Shown: one piece after another, positions 24,661 to 32,709 of the stretch
How the letters are laid out: each line of letters begins with the position of its first letter
Numbering within the stretch: position 1 is the stretch's first letter
Assembly: GCA_963849365.1 (NCBI GenBank)
Contig: CAWKHA010000001.1
Span: 434,001-498,000 of the forward strand
DNA from: CAVQCJ01 sp963849365
GTDB lineage: Bacteria; Actinomycetota; Actinomycetes; Prado026
DNA: 64,000 nucleotides
Direction of reading: 5' to 3'
Notes under the pieces: model-generated
Told to the model about the DNA's origin: nothing
The model's input: only the letters and a program-made list of their open reading frames with translations
The model's database searches: none
Made by a program: the position numbers and the translations under genes

Positions 24661-25448
24661 TCGGCGCCGAGCGGCGCGATCAGGTCGTGCAGCTCGCCGA
24701 ACAGGCCCGGCGGTGCGGCCAGCACCAGCTCTCCGGACGCGGACGCGCCGTGCAGGCCGCCGACCACCGCGCCCGCCTCGGTCGCGACCAGCGACCCCGC
24801 GGCCAGGTCCCACGGTGCCAGGCCCCGCTCGAAGTAGCCGTCCATCCGGCCGCAGGCGACTGAGCACAGGTCCACCGACGCCGCCCCGTACCGCCGGATG
24901 TCCCGCACCCGCGGCAGCACGTAGGCGACCACCTCCGCCTGGTGCGCCCGGCGGGCCGCGTCGTAGCCGAACCCGGTCGCGACCAGCGCCTGCTCCAGCC
25001 GCGTGCAGCCCGAGACGCGGACCGGGCTCCCGTTGCGGGTCGCGCCGCGACCGCGCACCGCCTCGAACGTCTCGCCCAGCACGGGCACCTCGACCACTCC
25101 GACCTGGACCACACCGTCCACCTCGGCGGCGACGCTGACCGCCCAGACCGGCAGCTCGTACAGGTAGTTCACCGTGCCGTCGAGCGGGTCCAGCACCCAC
25201 CGCACCCCGCTCGAGCCAGCAGTGGACGCGCCCTCCTCTCCCAGGAACCCGTCGTCCGGACGGGCCGCCCGGATGCGGTCGACGAGAAGGCGTTCCGCCC
25301 GGGTGTCCATCTCGGTGACCACGTCGGTCGGCGTGGACTTGGTGCCCACGCTCAGGTGGGCCGGCCGCTCGTGCAGCAGCACCCGGCCGGCCTCGGCCGC
25401 GACATCGCGGGCCAGCGCGGCCAGCGAATCCAGGTCGACGGTGGTCAT
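24651..25448 (-). CDS. Inositol monophosphatase family protein
   Basis: 265 residues. Metal and substrate motifs are intact: GEEG, WVLDPLDGTVNYLYELPVWA (DPxDGT) and APWDLAAGSLVATEAGA (WDxAAG). It hydrolyses inositol-1-phosphate or related sugar phosphates such as histidinol phosphate or FBP. ATG 25448 is chosen: an upstream start at 25526 would overlap ferrochelatase heavily with a low-complexity extension. It lies 2 bases after the ferrochelatase stop, so the two form an operon. Mycothiol or phosphatidylinositol synthesis is the likely use in actinobacteria. Confidence 0.9.
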   Translation of the reverse strand: MTTVDLDSLAALARDVAAEAGRVLLHERPAHLSVGTKSTPTDVVTEMDTRAERLLVDRIRAARPDDGFLGEEGASTAGSSGVRWVLDPLDGTVNYLYELPVWAVSVAAEVDGVVQVGVVEVPVLGETFEAVRGRGATRNGSPVRVSGCTRLEQALVATGFGYDAARRAHQAEVVAYVLPRVRDIRRYGAASVDLCSVACGRMDGYFERGLAPWDLAAGSLVATEAGAVVGGLHGASASGELVLAAPPGLFGELHDLIAPLGADRD

Positions 25449-25450
25449 CG

Positions 25451-26545
25451 TCAGTCGCTGCCGGCGAGCGCGGGACGGGGGCCACGCGGGTTCGGGCAGC
25501 AGTCGGGGAGACAGACATCGCGCCACGGGCCCAGCGCCGACAGCGCGGCGCGCTGCCCGGGCGGGCGTCCGTCGACACGCTCCCGGACCAGGTCGACGAC
25601 CATCGCGACGAACCGCGGGTCCGTCCCCGGCGTCGCCGCCCGGATCATCGGCAGGTCGAGGAGGCCGGCCGTCTGCCGTGCCAGCGTGTCCAGGTCGTAC
25701 ACCACCTCGAGGTGGTCCGAGACGAAGCCGATCGGCACGACCACCACGGCCGGTACGCCATCGGCGGCGAGCTGCTCGAGGTGCTCCCCCACGTCCGGCT
25801 CCAGCCAGGGCTGCGACGGCGGGCCGGACCGCGACTGGTACACCAGGTCCCAGCGGTGCTCGGCCCCGGTCTCCCGAGCGACCCCCTCGGCCACCAGCGT
25901 CGCGACCGCGCGGTGCTGGGCCACGTAACCGCCGCCGGCGCCGGGCAACGCACCGCTGCCGTCGGCCTGCGCCGTCGGGATCGAGTGCGTCGTGAACACG
26001 AGGCGCGCCCCCGCACGGACCGCGTGGGGCAGCTCGCCGAGGGCCTCGACCGTGGCGTCCACGAACGGCCCGACGAAGCCCGGGTGGTCGAAGTACGGGC
26101 GGATCTTGTCGATCACCGGGGCGCCGGGGACCTGCTCGGCGGCGTCGAACAGGTTCTCGCGGTACTGCCGGCAGCCGGAGTACGACGAGTACGCGGTGGT
26201 GACGAACGCCAGCGCGCGGCGCACCCCGTCGCTCGCCATCGCCCGCACGGCGTCTCCCAGGTACGGGTCCCAGTTGCGGTTGCCCCAGTACACGGGCAGG
26301 TCGAGCTGTTCGTCCGCGAGCTCCTTGCGCAGCGCTGCGAGCAGGGCCGCGTTCTGCGCGTTGATGGGGCTCACGCCGCCGAAGAGCTGGTAGTGCTCGG
26401 CCACCTCCGCGAGCCGCTCGGGCGGGATCCCGCGTCCCCGCGTGACGTTCTCCAGGAACGGGAGCACGTCGTCGGGACCCTCGGGCCCACCGAACGAGAC
26501 CAGCAGCACGGCGTCGTACGCGGGCGAAGTCGAGGCGTCGATCAC
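25451..26545 (-). CDS. hemH: Ferrochelatase (coproporphyrin ferrochelatase of the actinobacterial type)
   Basis: 364 residues. N-terminal VLLVSFGGPEGPDDVLPFLE, the conserved histidine region LVFTTHSIP and the iron-site GFVSDHLEVVYDLD are all present. One cysteine in YSGCRQYREN plus three in the C-terminal CLPDCCPNPRG give four candidate [2Fe-2S] ligands, as in actinobacterial ferrochelatases. It inserts ferrous iron into coproporphyrin III (or protoporphyrin IX) in haem synthesis. Divergent from the MFS gene; only 29 bases separate the two starts, so their promoters must overlap. Confidence 0.95.
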   Translation of the reverse strand: MIDASTSPAYDAVLLVSFGGPEGPDDVLPFLENVTRGRGIPPERLAEVAEHYQLFGGVSPINAQNAALLAALRKELADEQLDLPVYWGNRNWDPYLGDAVRAMASDGVRRALAFVTTAYSSYSGCRQYRENLFDAAEQVPGAPVIDKIRPYFDHPGFVGPFVDATVEALGELPHAVRAGARLVFTTHSIPTAQADGSGALPGAGGGYVAQHRAVATLVAEGVARETGAEHRWDLVYQSRSGPPSQPWLEPDVGEHLEQLAADGVPAVVVVPIGFVSDHLEVVYDLDTLARQTAGLLDLPMIRAATPGTDPRFVAMVVDLVRERVDGRPPGQRAALSALGPWRDVCLPDCCPNPRGPRPALAGSD

Positions 26546-26574
26546 CGTCCCATCATCCCGCTAGGTTCTCAGGC

Positions 26575-27771
26575 GTGCAGAACCCCTACCGCGTCCTCCT
26601 GGACGTGCGCGGGGGGCCGGCCTTCTCGGCCGCCGCTTTCGTCGCGCGCCTGCCGATCTCGATGCTCGGCATCGCGATCATCCTGCTGGTCAGGGCGGAC
26701 ACCGGACGGTACGGGCTGGCCGGCGCCGTCGCCGCGGTCTCGGCGCTGTCGGAGGCGTTCGCGCAGCCGCTGCTGTCGCGTCTGGTCGACCGGTACGGGC
26801 AGTCCAGGGCGGTGCCACCGATGGTCGCGGCCTGCGTCGTGGCCAACGCGGCGTTCGGCTGGCTCGCCACGCACTCCGGGGCACCCTGGACGCTGTTCGT
26901 CACGGCCGCCGTGGCCGGCGCGACGTTCCCCAACACCGGCGCGTTCGTCCGTGCGCGGTGGGCGAACGCCCTGTCCGGGACGCCGGCGCTGCAGACGGCA
27001 TTCTCGGTCGAGTCGATCCTGGACGAGGTGATCTTCGTCCTCGGGCCCCCGCTGGTGACCTGGGTGGCGATCGCCGTGGGGCCGGCGCAGGCGCTCTTCG
27101 TGACCGTCGGGCTGCTCGTCGTCGGGTGCGCCTTGCTGCTGGTGCAACGCAGCACCGAACCACCGCCGTCCGGGGAGAAGCACGCCGAGGGACCGTCCGC
27201 ACTGGGCGTGCCGGGAGTCCGGGCCGTGGTCGCTGTGATGGTCATGCTGGGCGGGGTGTTCGGCTCGTTCGAGATCATCACCATCGCCTTCGCCCAGCAG
27301 CGCGGCCAACCGGGTGCGGCCGGCCTCCTGCTGGCGCTGAACGCCGCCGGAAGCATGGTCGCGGGGATCGTGTACGGCCTGCTGCAGCCCCGGACCCCTC
27401 CGCAACGACAGCTCGTGCTGCTGGCCTCGCTGGTCCCGTTGACGGTGCTCTCGTTCCCGTTCGTCGGTTCGATCCCGGTGCTGGCGGTGCTGTCGTTCGT
27501 CGCCGGGTTCGTGGTGTCACCGACGCTGATCTGCACGTTCGGCCTGATGGAGGCGCTGGCGCCGGCCGCCCGCCTCACCGAGGGGCTGACGCTGGCCAGC
27601 ACCGGGATCGTGTTCGGCGTGAGCATCGGTGCGGCCGTGGCGGGACGGCTGGTCGACGAGATCGGGACACCGCACGCGTACGTCTGCACGCTGGTATCCG
27701 GCGTGCTGACCGCTCTCGCTGCCTGGGCCGGGCGCCCGTGGCTCGACCCTGCGCGTGAGCTGCCGTCATAG
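26575..27771 (+). CDS. MFS transporter
   Basis: 398 residues with about twelve hydrophobic helices in two halves around a central charged loop (TEPPPSGEKHAEGPSALGV). Segments such as LVRADTGRYGLAGAVAAVSA and FAQQRGQPGAAGLLLALNAA fit small actinobacterial MFS permeases related to drug or sugar effluxers. Substrate unknown. The start is GTG 26575. Its stop overlaps the stop of a 47-residue reverse gene by a few bases. Confidence 0.88.
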   Translation: MQNPYRVLLDVRGGPAFSAAAFVARLPISMLGIAIILLVRADTGRYGLAGAVAAVSALSEAFAQPLLSRLVDRYGQSRAVPPMVAACVVANAAFGWLATHSGAPWTLFVTAAVAGATFPNTGAFVRARWANALSGTPALQTAFSVESILDEVIFVLGPPLVTWVAIAVGPAQALFVTVGLLVVGCALLLVQRSTEPPPSGEKHAEGPSALGVPGVRAVVAVMVMLGGVFGSFEIITIAFAQQRGQPGAAGLLLALNAAGSMVAGIVYGLLQPRTPPQRQLVLLASLVPLTVLSFPFVGSIPVLAVLSFVAGFVVSPTLICTFGLMEALAPAARLTEGLTLASTGIVFGVSIGAAVAGRLVDEIGTPHAYVCTLVSGVLTALAAWAGRPWLDPARELPS

Positions 27772-27909
27772 CTGCTCGTGGTGCAGCCAGGTGAGCATGT
27801 CCTGCGGCGCCGACGCCGACGCGCGCTGCTGGTAGTGGCGAAGCTCGTCCGGGCTGAGCTGCTCGCGTCCCGAGCCCGACGAGCGGTACCACACCGGTTG
27901 CTCGGCCAT
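27766..27909 (-). CDS. 47-residue small acidic-helical protein
   Basis: An ORF of 47 codons from ATG 27909: it begins MAEQPVWYRSSGSGREQL, continues SPDELRHYQQRASA and ends MLTWLHHEQL. The composition (SPDEL helix cap, DMLTWLHHE helix, no low-complexity arginine runs) is protein-like, unlike shadow frames in this region. Its stop overlaps the MFS stop. I do not recognise a family. It lies 9 bases from the end of the Imm5-like gene on the same strand, so both could share a transcript. Confidence 0.5.
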   Translation of the reverse strand: MAEQPVWYRSSGSGREQLSPDELRHYQQRASASAPQDMLTWLHHEQL

Positions 27910-27918
27910 CCGGGCACG

Positions 27919-28389
27919 CTACCGAGCGGGCTGTTCGCCGCTCACCGTTCGCGTCTCATCGTCGGCTCGGGCTGGAAACGCCACCGGCCGGAGTCGCTCG
28001 GGAAGGCGCCGGTACTGCCAGTCACGTTCCGCGGCCGCGGCGCCAGCCGCCTCGGTGCGGTCGGCGGCCGAGCTCGCGGCCTTGACGGCGTAGGCGGCCG
28101 CATGCCGGGCATGGCCGGCGACGTGAGCGGTTCCGGCGGCCTGTCCGGCCGCTCGGGCAGCCGCGCGAGCCGCAGCGTGATCGGCCTCGCGGGCGGCGGC
28201 GTGGGCGGCGATCGCCGCGGTGCGCACCTCGCTCACGGTCGCCTCACCACGCGCCCAGGCGCGACCGGCCTCGACGGCCTTCCGGGGCCGGTCGTCGTGC
28301 GTGTGATCCTCGAAGTTCGCGAGCACGTGCTCCGCACAGTCAGCGGCCCAGAGCGTCAACGCCCGGTGGTCCGCCCTGTCGAGTCTCAT
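27919..28389 (-). CDS. Putative immunity protein (Imm5-like)
   Basis: 156 residues. The N-terminus RALTLWAADCAEHVLANFED followed by DRPRKAVEAGRAWARGE and alanine/histidine-rich helices (AAIAAHAAAREADHAAARAA) matches the 'putative immunity protein' family annotated across actinobacteria, assigned by comparison with polymorphic-toxin immunity proteins. No cognate toxin gene is visible nearby; the adjacent DNA holds nuclease gene remnants. Function could instead be unrelated to toxins, as the family has no direct biochemical proof I can cite. Confidence 0.75.
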   Translation of the reverse strand: MRLDRADHRALTLWAADCAEHVLANFEDHTHDDRPRKAVEAGRAWARGEATVSEVRTAAIAAHAAAREADHAAARAAARAAGQAAGTAHVAGHARHAAAYAVKAASSAADRTEAAGAAAAERDWQYRRLPERLRPVAFPARADDETRTVSGEQPAR

Positions 28390-28555
28390 GTCTGAGCCGC
28401 GGCCCTCGAGCGGTCACCCGTCATGTGTGCATCCTGCCCGCACGAGCGGCGCGCGCGACTCGCCGATCATCCACGGCCGAGCTGGTGGGTGCTCGTCGTC
28501 CACACAGGTGCGGGGGCCGGTCGACGGCCGGAGTGGGGGCGGCCAGGGTTGGCGG

Positions 28556-29146
28556 ATGTCTTCGGATCCTGCTGTCGGCGGTGTCGACGTGTCCGGTCTG
28601 GTGTTCTTGCCCGGGCTGGACGCGTTGCAGCGCTGCCCGGACGGCACGGTGGAGCCGCTGGCCCGGGCCCAGAAGGCCCGCACGGACCTGTGGGTACGCA
28701 CAAGCCCGGCTGACACCGACACCGCCTGGCTGGACGCGCACCTGCCCGCCGAGGACGCCGCCGCGATCCGCACCGCCCTGGACGCCGCCGCCACCACCAT
28801 GGCCGCCCGCGACGGGGAGACCCGCAGCAAGGACCAGCTCCGCGCAGCCGCGCTGGCGGCACCGTCTTGGACCGCGCTGGCCACCGGCACCCTGACCACC
28901 CCGGACGGGGCACTGCCGCTGACCTCGGCCCATGGGCAGGCCCCCGCGCTCGAAGTCACCGCCGCAGCCTCGCCCCAGGATGTCCCCCAGCTACGCGACC
29001 ACGGCCCGATCACCCCGGACCTGGGCCGGGACCTGGCCTGCCGCACCCGCACCGGCCCCCGCCCCGTCGTACGCGTCATCGACCCGGTCGACTCCGCCCA
29101 AGCCACCTGCATCGCCGAGCAATGGCCCGAAGAACCCCTCCACTGA
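28556..29146 (+). pseudogene. 5' remnant of a DUF222/13E12-type HNH endonuclease gene
   Basis: A 196-residue frame from ATG 28556. It matches the middle of DUF222 HNH proteins: ARTDLWVRTSPADTDTAWLD, LPAEDAAAIRTALDAAATTM, SKDQLRAAAL and the typical DHGPITPDLGRDLA. The usual N-terminal third and the whole HNH nuclease domain are absent; the frame ends at TGA 29146. A matching 3' remnant lies at 29739-29899, and a toxin-antitoxin pair occupies the space between. It may still be transcribed but cannot encode a nuclease. Confidence 0.7.
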
Positions 29147-29169
29147 GCAAGCGCCACACAGGGCGTAGT

Positions 29170-29205
29170 GACATTGTCTTACAGAATGTCGTATCCTTGT
29201 CGTAT
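29170..29205. promoter_or_regulatory. Putative operator of the toxin-antitoxin pair
   Basis: An inverted repeat GACATT (29170-29175) / AATGTC (29185-29190) and two direct copies of TGTCGTAT (29187-29194 and 29198-29205), 11 bases apart, lie just before and into the antitoxin start. The region is distinctly more AT-rich than its surroundings. Autoregulation by the antitoxin is usual in such modules. Confidence 0.5.
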
Positions 29206-29434
29206 GTCTGTTGTGAACTTCAGGACCGATGAACGCTCCGAACAGGCCCTGGCCGAACTGACGGCCGACGGATCAAGCGTCTCGGACGCCATTCGCCAAG
29301 CTCTCGTGGACGCCGTACGCCTGCGCCGGAGGGAGCAGATGCGGCGAGAGTCCGCTGAGCTCGCCGCCGACCCCCAGGATCGTGCCGAGAGCCGACGAAT
29401 CCTCAAGGAGATGGACGAGCTTCGTGCGTGGTGA
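29204..29434 (+). CDS. Type II antitoxin (ribbon-helix-helix/MazE-like)
   Basis: 76 residues from ATG 29204. The N-terminus (VVNFRTDERSEQALAELTAD, then GSSVSDAIRQALVDAV) is a ribbon-helix-helix DNA-binding pattern, and the C-terminal charged helix (RAESRRILKEMDELRAW) is the expected toxin-binding tail. The stop overlaps the toxin start by 11 bases, so they are coupled. Binding to the repeats upstream would give the usual autorepression. The upstream start at 29168 was rejected because it lies inside the operator-like repeats. Confidence 0.82.
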   Translation: MSVVNFRTDERSEQALAELTADGSSVSDAIRQALVDAVRLRRREQMRRESAELAADPQDRAESRRILKEMDELRAW

Positions 29435-29738
29435 CGTCCACCGCCTCCGCGCCCCTCGTGGCGCCCGAGGAAGCGAACAACGCGGCGCCCGGTACGCAGT
29501 GATCGTCCAGTCGGACGACCTCTTGCTCTCGACCATCCTCGTCGCGCCCACGTCTCGGTCGGCGGCACCGCGGATCTTCAGGCCGACGATCATGGTCGGT
29601 GACGACGAGACGCAGGTGCTCGTCGAGCAGACGGCCGCGGTGGACCACGAACGACTCGGGCCTCTGGTCGGCCACGTCAGCCGTGCCGAGCTGGACGCGA
29701 TCGACGCCGCCCTCCGCCTTGCCCTCCAACTCGACTGA
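29424..29738 (+). CDS. Type II toxin, MazF/PemK-like endoribonuclease
   Basis: 104 residues from GTG 29424 (VRGDVHRLRAPRGARGSEQR). The MazF/PemK barrel is indicated by GARYAVIVQSDDLLLSTILV, APTSRSAAPRIFRP, then VLVEQTAAVDHERLG. Family members cut mRNA at short sequences to arrest growth. The VRGDVHRL and RGARYAVIVQSD blocks carry the conserved arginine and serine positions. Its stop lies immediately before the 3' remnant of a broken HNH gene, so the module appears to have landed in that gene. Confidence 0.82.
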   Translation: MRGDVHRLRAPRGARGSEQRGARYAVIVQSDDLLLSTILVAPTSRSAAPRIFRPTIMVGDDETQVLVEQTAAVDHERLGPLVGHVSRAELDAIDAALRLALQLD

Positions 29739-29899
29739 GGTCTCAGCAAGACGGTCAACCTCAGCCCACCATGCCGACGCCACCACCGCTACAAACAACA
29801 CCCGCCGTCCAGCTCCGACAACCCACACCCGGCCACTTCATCTGGACCATGCCAACCGGCCACCAGTACCGAGTCCGACCACCCGCCGACGACGACTGA
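29739..29899 (+). pseudogene. 3' remnant of the HNH endonuclease gene, frameshifted
   Basis: One frame reads NLSPPCRRHHRYKQHP (29757 onward), the zinc/HNH end of 13E12-type nucleases. The expected continuation QLRQPTPGHFIWTMPTGHQY is found in the neighbouring frame and ends at TGA 29899, so there is a frameshift around 29800. The piece starts right after the toxin stop. Together with 28556-29146 it brackets the toxin-antitoxin pair and shows that the original gene was split with loss of its central part. Confidence 0.65.
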
Positions 29900-29979
29900 C
29901 CGGCGCCCCCCGGGACCCACCTCCGGCACGCTCAGTGACGAAAGTGAACCGTGGGAGACTGCGGGCCCCGTAGGGTCGT

Positions 29980-30003
29980 AGCGTGGCCCGCACCAGCCAC
30001 GCT
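29980..30003 (+). promoter_or_regulatory. Hairpin in the sepH leader
   Basis: AGCGTGGC (29980-29987) and GCCACGCT (29996-30003) pair perfectly around an 8-base loop directly before the ribosome-binding GGGAGG of sepH. It could affect translation initiation or simply be a structured leader. A TAGGGT -10-like element is at 29971-29976. Confidence 0.35.
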
Positions 30004-30017
30004 GGGAGGCATCGGGC

Positions 30018-30947
30018 ATGGAGGATCTGAGGCTCGTCGGCGTGAGCGACGACGGCTCGAAGCTCGTCATCGAGTCTGCCGGTGGCGAGCGCTTCGGGCT
30101 GCCCGTCGACGAGCGCGTGCACGCCGCCCTCCGAGGTGATCGCGCCCGGCTCGGGCAGCTCCAGATCGCGATCGAGGGCCAGCTGCGGCCCAGGGAGATC
30201 CAGTCGCGGATCCGCGCGGGTGAGACCGCTGAGGAGATCGCCGCGCAGGCCGGGCTGCCGGTCGACCGGGTGCGGCGCTACGAGGGTCCGATCCTGCTGG
30301 AACGAACGGTCGTCGCACAGGACGCGCAGACCGTGGGCGTCCGGCGGGTGACCGACTCGGCGACGACGCCGTTGGGAGTCCTGGTGCGCGCCCGGCTGGA
30401 GGGTCACCAGGTCGACGAGGAGTCGATGGACTGGGACTCGTGGCTGCACGCCGACGGCCGCTGGCTGGTCCGGCTGGCCTACGCGGCGAACGGCCAGCAG
30501 CGCGCGGCGACCTGGCTGTACGACCCCGGACGCCGCACCATGGAACCTGCGGACGACGAGGCGCGCTGGCTGACGGACGAGGAGCGGGCGGCGAAGGAGC
30601 CACCGCGGGCGCGGGCGTCGCGGCTGGCCGCGGTACCGGCCGAGGAGCCGGACGCGGAGGTCGGCCGGCACGACACGGTCCCGCTCGCGGCCCAGCGCCG
30701 CCCGCGAGCCGTGCCCGACCCGGTGCCCGCACCGGACGAAGACGCGGCCGAGGACGGCGGCGATGACGGCGCTGCATCCGCTACGGACGAGGCACGGCCG
30801 GACGCGGCCGACGACGTTCCCGAGCAGCCCCCCGCGGTACGTCCCGCCGAACGGGCCAACCCACGGGGGCGGCCGGGTGGCAAGCGCCCAGCTGTGCCGA
30901 GCTGGGACGAGATCCTCTTCGGCGGACCGAAGCGCGACGCCGACTGA
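30018..30947 (+). CDS. sepH: Septation protein SepH
   Basis: 309 residues. The N-terminal DUF3071 domain (LRLVGVSDDGSKLVIESAGG, RPREIQSRIRAGETAEEIAA, QAGLPVDRVRRYEGPILLER) contains a helix-turn-helix-like element. An acidic disordered middle is followed by the conserved C-terminal tail PSWDEILFGG. In Streptomyces and mycobacteria SepH binds FtsZ and stimulates its assembly during division. It stands alone, with a GGGAGG site 8 bases before the start and a hairpin in its leader. Confidence 0.93.
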   Translation: MEDLRLVGVSDDGSKLVIESAGGERFGLPVDERVHAALRGDRARLGQLQIAIEGQLRPREIQSRIRAGETAEEIAAQAGLPVDRVRRYEGPILLERTVVAQDAQTVGVRRVTDSATTPLGVLVRARLEGHQVDEESMDWDSWLHADGRWLVRLAYAANGQQRAATWLYDPGRRTMEPADDEARWLTDEERAAKEPPRARASRLAAVPAEEPDAEVGRHDTVPLAAQRRPRAVPDPVPAPDEDAAEDGGDDGAASATDEARPDAADDVPEQPPAVRPAERANPRGRPGGKRPAVPSWDEILFGGPKRDAD

Positions 30948-31000
30948 CGATCGCCCGGCGGGGCTACGGGACCCGTTCGCTGCCGGTGCTGGTCACGGCC

Positions 31001-32122
31001 TCACCCGGCCGCGAGCAGCAGTGGCACGAGCACCTCGTCGGGGGTGGTGGAGCCGTGGTAGCCGATCAGTCTGGCCTCGCGCGGGTGCATCCGGGTGGCG
31101 ACCACGGCGTTCGTCCCGGTCGGCGCGACGACGACGTCGCCGATGCGCGGCAGGACGGAAGCGGCGACTTCCGTGCCGAACCAGCCCAAGCCCACCGCCT
31201 CGTCCCGGGAGAGCACCTGCGCGCCGTCCCCCAGCCGTTCCCGCCAGGCCGACAGGACGTCGGCGGCGGCACCGTCGCGCGCGTACACATGCCGGGCCCG
31301 GGGCTCGCCGCCGAGCAGGCGTACGCCGGCCGACAGCAACGGCTCGTTGTCGAAGTCGACCCGGTCGTCGGGCCCGACGTCGACCATGCCGTGGTCGGCG
31401 GTGACGATCAGGAGCCCGTCCGGCGGCAGGGTCCGGTGCAGCTGCCGCACGAAGAGGTCGACCTGTTCGAGCTGGGCCCGCCATCCGTCGGACCCGCAGC
31501 CCCTGATGTGCCCGACGTTGTCGAGGTCGCCGGTGTAGACGTAGACCAGCGAGCGCCCGGGCCGGGCCACGGTCTGGGCGGTGACCTGCACGGCCTCGCC
31601 GAGGGTGTCGGCGCCGGGGTACCGAGCGCCTCGCAGTGCGGCCCGGGTCAGGCCGCTGCCCTCGAAGGAGCGCTGGGCGACGTGCGACACGTCGACTCCG
31701 GCGTCGGCGGCGCGTTCGAACAGGGTGGGCAAGGGCTGCACGTCGAGCGGGTCGGCGCTGGTGTCCCAGCGCAGGGCGTTGAGCACGCCGTCGTGCCCCG
31801 GCAGCACGAACGTGTATCCGACGAGGCCGTGCCGGCCTGCCGCCGCGCCGGTCCCGAAGCTGGCCATCGACGTCACCGTGGTCGACGGGAAGCCGACCGA
31901 CACCGGCTCCGCGCCGCCGGCCACGAGCTCCGCCAGGAACGGCGCCGCGTCGAGGTTGGCGAGCAGCAGGTTCCAGCCCAGGCCGTCGACGAGCAGGACG
32001 ACGACGTGACGCACGTCCCGCGTTCCCGTCGCGGCGGACAGGCTCAGCGAGTCGCGGCCCCCCGGGACGCCGAGCAGGGCCGCCGCGGAAGGAAGGACGT
32101 CGGCCAGACTGCCAGCAGTCAC
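31001..32122 (-). CDS. Alkaline phosphatase superfamily protein (nucleotide pyrophosphatase/phosphodiesterase type)
   Basis: 373 residues. Metal and nucleophile motifs: VVVLLVDGLGWNLL (Asp), GFPSTTVTSMASFGTG (nucleophile Thr), YVYTGDLDNVGHIRG, and IVTADHGMVDVG (Asp-His). It belongs to the type I phosphodiesterase/nucleotide pyrophosphatase group. No signal peptide, so likely cytosolic; physiological substrate unknown. GTG 32122 overlaps the DUF5998 stop by 4 bases, placing it last in the operon DUF5998-phosphatase. Confidence 0.88.
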   Translation of the reverse strand: MTAGSLADVLPSAAALLGVPGGRDSLSLSAATGTRDVRHVVVLLVDGLGWNLLLANLDAAPFLAELVAGGAEPVSVGFPSTTVTSMASFGTGAAAGRHGLVGYTFVLPGHDGVLNALRWDTSADPLDVQPLPTLFERAADAGVDVSHVAQRSFEGSGLTRAALRGARYPGADTLGEAVQVTAQTVARPGRSLVYVYTGDLDNVGHIRGCGSDGWRAQLEQVDLFVRQLHRTLPPDGLLIVTADHGMVDVGPDDRVDFDNEPLLSAGVRLLGGEPRARHVYARDGAAADVLSAWRERLGDGAQVLSRDEAVGLGWFGTEVAASVLPRIGDVVVAPTGTNAVVATRMHPREARLIGYHGSTTPDEVLVPLLLAAG

Positions 32123-32709
32123 CTGGACAGTCGCGTGGTGGCGGCGGACAGGGCTCGCGCGAACTCCACGGCGCGCAGCACGGCCTCGGCGCCGTCGCCC
32201 TCGGCGGAGACCCGCACGCTCAGGTCGTCGGCGGTCGAGGTCCCGGTGTAGCCGTGGTCCGCTTCGCACTCGGGATCCCCGCAGGTGGCCGGCTCGAGGT
32301 CGAGCCGGGAGACGGCCCCCCAGCCGACCGTGACGACGACGTCTCTGGCGGCCGTGCCGGCGCGATGACCGGCGGGCTCGGCGAGGGTCCGGCTGACGAC
32401 GACCGAGCTGATCCGGTCGATCGGCACGGCCTCCGTCGACGTGGTCGCGTACGGGACGGGGCACGTGTCGTCGGCGGGGTGGTCGTCGGTGTGGGCGACG
32501 ACCAACCGGCTCCCGGTGAGCACCAGGATCGTCACGTGGCGGCGCAGCTCGTCGCGGTCGAAGGTGGCCTCGTGGTGGACGAGCCACGACTGGACGGCTT
32601 CACCGGCGACGGCTGTCTCGACCGTCTCGGACACCAGCTCGGGGTAGTAGCCGGCGTGCTCGATGGCAGCCCGCAGCCCGCCGCCCAGGGTCGTGGCGCT
32701 GTCGCTCAT
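32119..32709 (-). CDS. DUF5998 family protein
   Basis: 196 residues of a conserved actinobacterial family of unknown function: GGGLRAAIEHAGYYPELVSE, LVHHEATFDRDELRRHVTIL, then ATCGDPECEADHGYTGT, whose CxxxxC-H pattern might bind a metal. It is usually found beside the phosphatase gene, as here. The ATG overlaps the stop of the MFS remnant (ATGA) and its stop overlaps the phosphatase start (GTGA), so translation is coupled along the operon. Confidence 0.85.
   Translation of the reverse strand: MSDSATTLGGGLRAAIEHAGYYPELVSETVETAVAGEAVQSWLVHHEATFDRDELRRHVTILVLTGSRLVVAHTDDHPADDTCPVPYATTSTEAVPIDRISSVVVSRTLAEPAGHRAGTAARDVVVTVGWGAVSRLDLEPATCGDPECEADHGYTGTSTADDLSVRVSAEGDGAEAVLRAVEFARALSAATTRLSR

Noticed and set aside
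29599..29973. 124-residue plus frame after the toxin
   Set aside because: Thr/Pro-rich; the region is better explained as the frameshifted end of an HNH gene.
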